From assembly GCF_029338195.1 (NCBI RefSeq), contig NZ_CP119779.1, positions 2,480,001 through 2,544,000 of the forward strand: a stretch of 64,000 nt of DNA, written 5' to 3'. The notes under the pieces were generated by a model that did no database searches, was not told the origin of the DNA, and saw nothing but the letters and a program-made list of their open reading frames with translations. This stretch comes from Haloarcula litorea. Its GTDB lineage: Archaea > Halobacteriota > Halobacteria > Halobacteriales > Haloarculaceae. Both the position numbers and the translations under genes were made by a program. This document shows, piece after piece, positions 59,918-64,000 of this stretch (its first letter is position 1; each line of letters starts with the position of its first letter).

Positions 59918-60349
59918 TCACCGACGCTGCCACAGCACCTGTCCGACCATCGACAGCACCGTCTCGTCGGCCTCGGTCGTCGTGGTGATCTCCGTCGCCA
60001 CGCGGCCCCGGTCCTCGTCCCAGGGCTCGGTCTCGACGACCTCCGTCCGGACCGAGAGCACGTCGCCCGGTCGGACCGGGGCCGGCCACCGGAGCGAGTC
60101 GACGCCGAGCGCGCCCATCGCACCGGAGTCCGAGAGCTGGTGGTCCACGAGCAGCCGCATCGTCATCGCGGCGGTGTGCCACCCGCTGGCGACGAGGCCG
60201 CCGAACATCGACGCCGACGCGGCCGCCTCGTCCGTGTGGAACGGCTGTGGATCGTACTGCCCGGCGAAGGTCGTTATCTCGTCGGCGGTGACCTCGTACG
60301 CGCCGAACGAGTCCGTGTCGCCGACGGCGACGTCCTCGAAGTACTCCAT
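59918..60349 (-). CDS. MaoC-like (R)-hydratase
   Basis: A 143-residue single hotdog-domain protein. FAGQYDPQPFHTDEAAA gives the hydratase Asp/His pair and FGGLVASGWHTAAMTMRL the second conserved block, typical of MaoC/PhaJ enoyl-CoA hydratases. It may act in fatty acid or polyhydroxyalkanoate metabolism or in mesaconyl/other CoA hydration. It is upstream of srp19 but separated by 85 nt with its own promoter for srp19. Confidence 0.9.
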   Translation of the reverse strand: MEYFEDVAVGDTDSFGAYEVTADEITTFAGQYDPQPFHTDEAAASASMFGGLVASGWHTAAMTMRLLVDHQLSDSGAMGALGVDSLRWPAPVRPGDVLSVRTEVVETEPWDEDRGRVATEITTTTEADETVLSMVGQVLWQRR

Positions 60350-60403
60350 AGGTCGGGGGAGACGCCCTCGGACCCTAACGGTACCGGAGAGAAGAGACGG
60401 CGG

Positions 60404-61147
60404 TCAGCTCGCGGACGCGTTCTGCTGCTCGGATCGCCACTGTTCGTACTCGTCCTGTGGCATCACGACGACCTCACCGAGCATCTGCGAGTGGCCGGAA
60501 CCGCAGTACTCCGCACAGTACAGCTGGTAGGTCCCCGTCTCCGTCGCCCGTGTCTGGAGCCGGTTGTACTGCCCCGGGAAGGCGTCGCTCTTCAGGCCGA
60601 GGGCGGGGACGTGGAAGGCGTGGAGCCAGTCACGCGAGGTGACCCGCAACACTACGTCCTGATTGGCCGGAAGCCGCAGTGTCGTCGTCGAACTCACCTG
60701 GGCGTCGTTCTGGAAGCTCGTCCCGTTGTAGTAGAACGACCAGCCGTACCGGTAGGCCTGCACCTCGATGTGTTCGGTGTCGTCGCCCTGCAGCTCCGCC
60801 TGGTCGGCGGCCTCGGCGGTGACGTACGGGCTCGCCATCACCTGGTAGGAGGCGACGCCGACGAACAGGAGGATGATCGCCGTCGCGACGGTCCAGGTGA
60901 TCTCCAGCCGACGGTTCTCCTTCGTCGGCTTCGGTTCGTCCTGGTTGCGGAACCGCCACACCGTGTAGATCAGGATCCCCTCGACCAGGATGGTGATGGG
61001 GATCGCGACGTACAGGAGGTTCAGGTTCAGGTCCCAGATCTGCTCGACCGTCGTCGAGGCCGACGGCTGTGCTGTGGCCGGTTCGACGGCCAGCGCGAGG
61101 AGCGCGGCCCCGAACAGCGCCACGAGCCCGGCGCGTCTCCGTGTCAT
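60404..61147 (-). CDS. coxB: Cytochrome c oxidase subunit II
   Basis: A 247-residue heme-copper oxidase subunit II. It has a signal peptide (about 1-26), TM1 (about 45-64) and TM2 (about 84-104), then the extracellular cupredoxin domain. CuA ligands are H176 (in LHAFHVP) and C211, E213, C215, H219, M222 in CAEYCGSGHSQM, all present. A TATA box AGTTATTTAT (61171-61180 on this strand) lies about 27 nt upstream of ATG 61147. Divergent from the heme O synthase gene; subunits I and III are not in the window. Confidence 0.96.
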   Translation of the reverse strand: MTRRRAGLVALFGAALLALAVEPATAQPSASTTVEQIWDLNLNLLYVAIPITILVEGILIYTVWRFRNQDEPKPTKENRRLEITWTVATAIILLFVGVASYQVMASPYVTAEAADQAELQGDDTEHIEVQAYRYGWSFYYNGTSFQNDAQVSSTTTLRLPANQDVVLRVTSRDWLHAFHVPALGLKSDAFPGQYNRLQTRATETGTYQLYCAEYCGSGHSQMLGEVVVMPQDEYEQWRSEQQNASAS

Positions 61148-61301
61148 AATCGCGGCTTGGGATTTGGGAGATAAATAACTGCTGTCTTGGTGTTCGCCGG
61201 CTCGATCCGGCCCCGACAGACCGCCCTCGTCACCCGCGGTCGTCCGCGGCACCGCTCGCGGAAGCGAGGAGTCTAAGTGGCCGCTCCCCAAGAGTCCAGT
61301 A

Positions 61302-62696
61302 ATGGCATCGAGTCGGACGTTCACCGGGCTGCTGGCGGCCACCGCCGTCGGCGTCTACCTGCTCGTCATCGCCGGGGCCACGGCGTCGATCACGGACGCC
61401 GTCGCGGCCTGCACGACGTGGCCCCTCTGTGAAGGGCCGGTGACGCTCGCCGACCTCGACCTGCAGATCGCTCGCGCACACCGGCTCGTCGCCGCCGTCG
61501 TCGGCGTCCTCGCGCTCGCGACCGTCGGCCTGTCGGTGCGCGTCGCGGAGCGTCGCCGCGTCACGGCCGCCCTCGCCGCCGGCGTCGCGCTGTACCCGGC
61601 CCAGATCGCGCTCGGCGCGTTCGTCGCCACGACGGGCGGTGCGGGCCACCTGCCCGCGGCCCACCTCGCCGCCGGGATGGCCATCTTCGGGGCGTTCGTC
61701 GTCGCGCTGGCGTGGCACCTCGAACACGAGACCGGGAGCACCGACGAGACCGTCGTCAGCGACCCGTCGCCGGCCCCGATGCCCGACGACGGGGCCGACG
61801 ACGCCCCGACCCCCTCGCTGTCGACCCGCGAGCGGGCGGTCGCGACGGCCTTCGCGTACTTCCGGCTGACGAAGCCGCGGCTGATGTGGCTGCTGTGTCT
61901 CGTCGCCGCCGCGGGGATGGCGCTGAAGGCCGGCCCGTCGCTGACCGTCCGGACGATCCTCCTGACGATGGGCGGGGGCGTCCTCGCCATCGGCGCGTCG
62001 GGGACGTTCAACCACGTCCTCGAACGGGACATCGACAAGCGGATGGACCGGACCTCGGACAGGCCGATCGCCACCCACGAGATCCCCGTCCGCAACGCCG
62101 TCGCGTTCGGCCTGACGCTGGCAGTCGCCGCGCTGGCGCTGTTCTGGCAGGTGAACCTGCTGGCCGCGCTGCTGGGCCTGACGGCGATCCTGTTCTACAG
62201 CGTCGTCTACACGCTCCTGCTGAAGCCCAACACCGTCCAGAACACGGTCATCGGCGGGGCGGCCGGCGCGCTACCGGCGCTCATCGGCTGGGCGGCCGTC
62301 GAGGGGACCATCGACCTCCCCGGGCTGGTGCTGGCGGCGGTCATCTTCCTGTGGACGCCCGCGCACTTCTACAACCTCGCGCTGGCCTACCGCGACGACT
62401 ACGAGGCCGGCGGCTTCCCGATGATGCCCGTGGTCCGCGGCGAGACCGAGACCCGCAAGCACATCGTCTACTACCTCGGGGCGACGCTGGTGGCCGCGGT
62501 GGCGCTGGCGGCGCTGACCTCGCTGGGCTGGCTGTACGCGCTCACGTCGACGGCGCTGGGGGCGGTGTTCCTCTGGGCCGTCGTGCGGCTCCACCGCGAA
62601 CAGACCGAGGCCGCCGCGTTCCGCGCGTTCCACGCCTCGAACGCCTACCTCGGCCTCCTGCTGGTGGCCATCGTCGTCGACGCCCTCGCACTATGA
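61302..62696 (+). CDS. ctaB: Half-CtaA / heme O synthase (CtaB) fusion
   Basis: A 464-residue fusion. Residues about 1-142 form four spans resembling one half of heme A synthase CtaA/Cox15, with C37 and C43, H60 (ARAH) and H116/H121 (GHLPAAHLAAGM). After an acidic linker (about 143-180), residues about 185-464 are protoheme IX farnesyltransferase. This has NHVLERDIDKRMDRT as the prenyl-diphosphate site and YRDDYEAGGFPMMP as the second Asp-rich loop. The N-half may dimerise or use a partner for heme A formation. A TATA-like GTCTAAG lies about 27 nt upstream. It serves the adjacent oxidase. Confidence 0.92.
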   Translation: MASSRTFTGLLAATAVGVYLLVIAGATASITDAVAACTTWPLCEGPVTLADLDLQIARAHRLVAAVVGVLALATVGLSVRVAERRRVTAALAAGVALYPAQIALGAFVATTGGAGHLPAAHLAAGMAIFGAFVVALAWHLEHETGSTDETVVSDPSPAPMPDDGADDAPTPSLSTRERAVATAFAYFRLTKPRLMWLLCLVAAAGMALKAGPSLTVRTILLTMGGGVLAIGASGTFNHVLERDIDKRMDRTSDRPIATHEIPVRNAVAFGLTLAVAALALFWQVNLLAALLGLTAILFYSVVYTLLLKPNTVQNTVIGGAAGALPALIGWAAVEGTIDLPGLVLAAVIFLWTPAHFYNLALAYRDDYEAGGFPMMPVVRGETETRKHIVYYLGATLVAAVALAALTSLGWLYALTSTALGAVFLWAVVRLHREQTEAAAFRAFHASNAYLGLLLVAIVVDALAL

Positions 62697-63379
62697 GCAC
62701 CACGACCGCGGGACTCGCCGAGCGCCTGCCCGACAGCGAGTCACTGGCTCGCTGGGGGATCGTCCTCAACACGGAGGCGCTGCTGGTCCTGCTCTACGTG
62801 TTGCTCGCGGACGGGCCGACGACCGACCCCCTCGTGCTGGCGTTCCCGTTCGTCTGGCTCAACGTCGCGGCGCTCGTGTTCCTGACCGTCCGGACGCCAC
62901 GGGCCTCGTCGCGTCGCCGGTACGCCGCGCTCGCGGTCGCCGTCGGCTACGCGCTCGTGCTCGCCTACGTCGGGGGCGTCGTCGGGACCGGCGGCCAGGG
63001 GACGGGGTTCCGGTGGCTCCTCGTCGCGCCGCCGGGGTTCTCGCCGGGACTCATCTACAGCGGCGCGACGGTGGCGGCCGTCTTCCTGCCCTGGAAGGTC
63101 GCCGGCTACCTCTCGCTCGCCTACCTGGTCTACGTCACGGTGCTGGACGCGAGTGGTGGGCTGGCCGGCGGCGTCGTCGGGCTGTTCTCCTGCGTGAGCT
63201 GTGTCCTCCCCATCGTCGCCTCCGTCGTCGGCGGCGTCCTCGGTGCCGGCGGCGCGCTCTACGAGGTGGCGATGGCACAGTCCTACGGCACGTCGACCGT
63301 GGTCTACGTGGTGTCCGTGGGGTTGCTGTACGCGGCCCACCGGGCGGACGCGACGCTGGTGAGCCGCCTCCGGAACTGA
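62693..63379 (+). CDS. Haloarchaeal polytopic membrane protein (DUF7546-like)
   Basis: A 228-residue protein with about six spans. A CVSC pair in the loop of the fifth (LFSCVSCVLPIVAS) and a Gly-rich segment VGGVLGAGGAL are notable; the thiol pair might bind copper or heme. It overlaps ctaB by 4 nt, so it is co-translated. A role in oxidase maturation is suggested by position and cysteines only. Confidence 0.8.
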   Translation: MSTTTAGLAERLPDSESLARWGIVLNTEALLVLLYVLLADGPTTDPLVLAFPFVWLNVAALVFLTVRTPRASSRRRYAALAVAVGYALVLAYVGGVVGTGGQGTGFRWLLVAPPGFSPGLIYSGATVAAVFLPWKVAGYLSLAYLVYVTVLDASGGLAGGVVGLFSCVSCVLPIVASVVGGVLGAGGALYEVAMAQSYGTSTVVYVVSVGLLYAAHRADATLVSRLRN

Positions 63380-63414
63380 AAGCGGTTTTGTGACTCGGCC
63401 GTCTACCCCGTGGT

Positions 63415-63645
63415 ATGAGCGAGGTCAGCATCGAGTACTGCGTGCCGTGTGGGTTCCGCGAGCGAGCGCTCGACGTCGAACGGGCCGTCCTCAACGCCCT
63501 GGAGGGGGACCTCGACCGGGTCAGCCTGGTGATGGGCGACCACGGCGTGTTCCGGGTGTCGCTCGACGGCGAGACGGTCTACGACAAGGACGAGGACGAC
63601 TACGACGTCGACGACATCGTCCGGGCGATCCGGGACCGCCTGTAA
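63415..63645 (+). CDS. Rdx/SelW-family thioredoxin-like protein
   Basis: A 76-residue protein with N-terminal IEYCVPCGFRERAL giving the CxxC redox pair at the end of the first strand, then a beta hairpin and C-terminal helix ending in IVRAIRDRL. This matches the SelT/SelW/SelH (Rdx) family with both positions Cys rather than Sec. It follows the CVSC membrane protein and precedes an ABC ATPase, so a redox or copper-handling role for oxidase maturation is conceivable. Confidence 0.88.
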   Translation: MSEVSIEYCVPCGFRERALDVERAVLNALEGDLDRVSLVMGDHGVFRVSLDGETVYDKDEDDYDVDDIVRAIRDRL

Positions 63646-63690
63646 CCACAGAGCGGAACGGCTTTCGGGGCCGGTTCCCGACGGCAACGT

Positions 63691-64000
63691 ATGGACGAGG
63701 TACTCGTCGCCGAGGACGTGCGCCGGGCCTACGGCGACACGGTCGCCCTCGACGGCGTCTCGCTGTCGGCCGCGGCGGGCGAGGTGCTGGCGCTGGTCGG
63801 CCCCAACGGGGCCGGGAAGACGACGCTCGTGCGCGCGCTCACCGGGACGACCGACGCGGAGGGTCGGGTGGAACTGTTCGGCCGGGCCCCGACGGCCGTC
63901 GACCGGGACCGAATCGGGCTGCTCCCGCAGTCGTTCTCGCCCCACGAGCGCCTGACGGCGCGCGAGCTGCTTGACTACTACGCCGGCCTCTACGACGAGA
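63691..64000 (+). CDS. ABC transporter ATPase (partial, 3' end outside window)
   Basis: The first 103 residues of an ABC ATPase. Visible are the N-terminal beta subdomain, Walker [10 protein letters not shown], the D-loop region not yet reached, and Q-loop [27 protein letters not shown]. The pattern fits ABC-2/CcmA/NatA-type exporters, often next to heme-copper oxidase assembly genes. The partner permease would be just downstream. ATG 63691 is supported by the AT-richer GGCTTTCG about 27-30 nt upstream. Confidence 0.9.
   Translation, partial: MDEVLVAEDVRRAYGDTVALDGVSLSAAAGEVLALVGPNGAGKTTLVRALTGTTDAEGRVELFGRAPTAVDRDRIGLLPQSFSPHERLTARELLDYYAGLYDE

Noticed and set aside
1-64000. tRNA, rRNA or CRISPR loci
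   Set aside because: All gaps above about 100 nt were read for T-loop/anticodon patterns, rRNA blocks and regularly spaced repeats; none was found by eye. A covariance-model scan would be decisive.

Overview
The window is chromosomal DNA of a halophilic archaeon (class Halobacteria). The evidence is a high G+C content, very acidic proteins, archaeal information-processing genes (TFB, Rpo4/RpoF, proteasome alpha, Sdo1, GatE, Gar1, SRP19, RNase P proteins, aEF1B, L21e, FEN1), TATA/BRE promoters close to start codons (leaderless or short-leader transcripts) and a sensory rhodopsin-transducer pair. The species cannot be fixed from sequence alone. I see no rRNA, tRNA, CRISPR array, complete insertion sequence or phage module. 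Coding density is very high and most genes sit in overlapping or tightly spaced operons.

Layout. 1-5.3 kb: a respiratory nitrate reductase operon read leftward (small membrane protein, Rieske protein, cytochrome b, 60-residue membrane protein, NarG running off the left edge), with a NarO-like cysteine-rich regulator divergent from it. 5.3-7.5 kb: small and hypothetical genes, including a candidate 22-residue membrane peptide, and a Nudix hydrolase. 7.5-11.3 kb: RNase P / proteasome / ribosome-maturation cluster. 11.3-17.8 kb: FUN14 protein, HflX, NAD(P)HX repair enzyme, acylphosphatase, OGG-type glycosylase, SDR and quinone reductase. 17.8-23.1 kb: a 7-TM protein coupled to a HEAT-like/pseudokinase protein, divergent from a transducer-sensory rhodopsin II operon. 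23.2-29.3 kb: TFB, a degenerate 3-hydroxyacyl-CoA dehydrogenase, a membrane protein, then the zinc-finger/aEF1B and L21e-Rpo4-DUF655-KsgA-HemK genes. 29.3-31.4 kb: split methionine synthase pair.

31.4-36.7 kb: AT-rich spacer with a perfect hairpin, an HTH-like protein, a MacB-type ABC operon with an exported partner, and an APH-fold protein. 36.8-43.6 kb: DHFR, DHPS, a GpgS-like glycosyltransferase, HAD, SDR, MptE and trehalose-6-phosphate synthase. 43.7-49.8 kb: DoxX-like protein, a zinc-site protein plus TrmJ, GatE, a lipoprotein and fumarase. 49.8-53.6 kb: an AT-rich, structured intergenic segment followed by a sugar-type ABC importer (two permeases and an ATPase) with no adjacent binding protein. 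53.6-59.3 kb: FEN1, GNAT, methyltransferase, small membrane proteins, an ornithine cyclodeaminase-family enzyme and a presenilin-like protease. 59.3-64 kb: Gar1/SRP19, MaoC hydratase, cytochrome oxidase subunit II, a half-CtaA/CtaB fusion, a membrane protein, an Rdx protein and the start of an ABC ATPase.

Three themes connect neighbours: respiration (Nar at the left; CoxB with heme O/A biosynthesis at the right), pterin/one-carbon metabolism (MptE, DHPS, DHFR, MetE pair), and RNA/translation housekeeping. The least explained items are the 7-TM/pseudokinase pair, the structured spacers near 31.5 kb and 50.1 kb, the dyad over the tfb start region, the 22-residue ORF, and proteins that lack expected catalytic residues.
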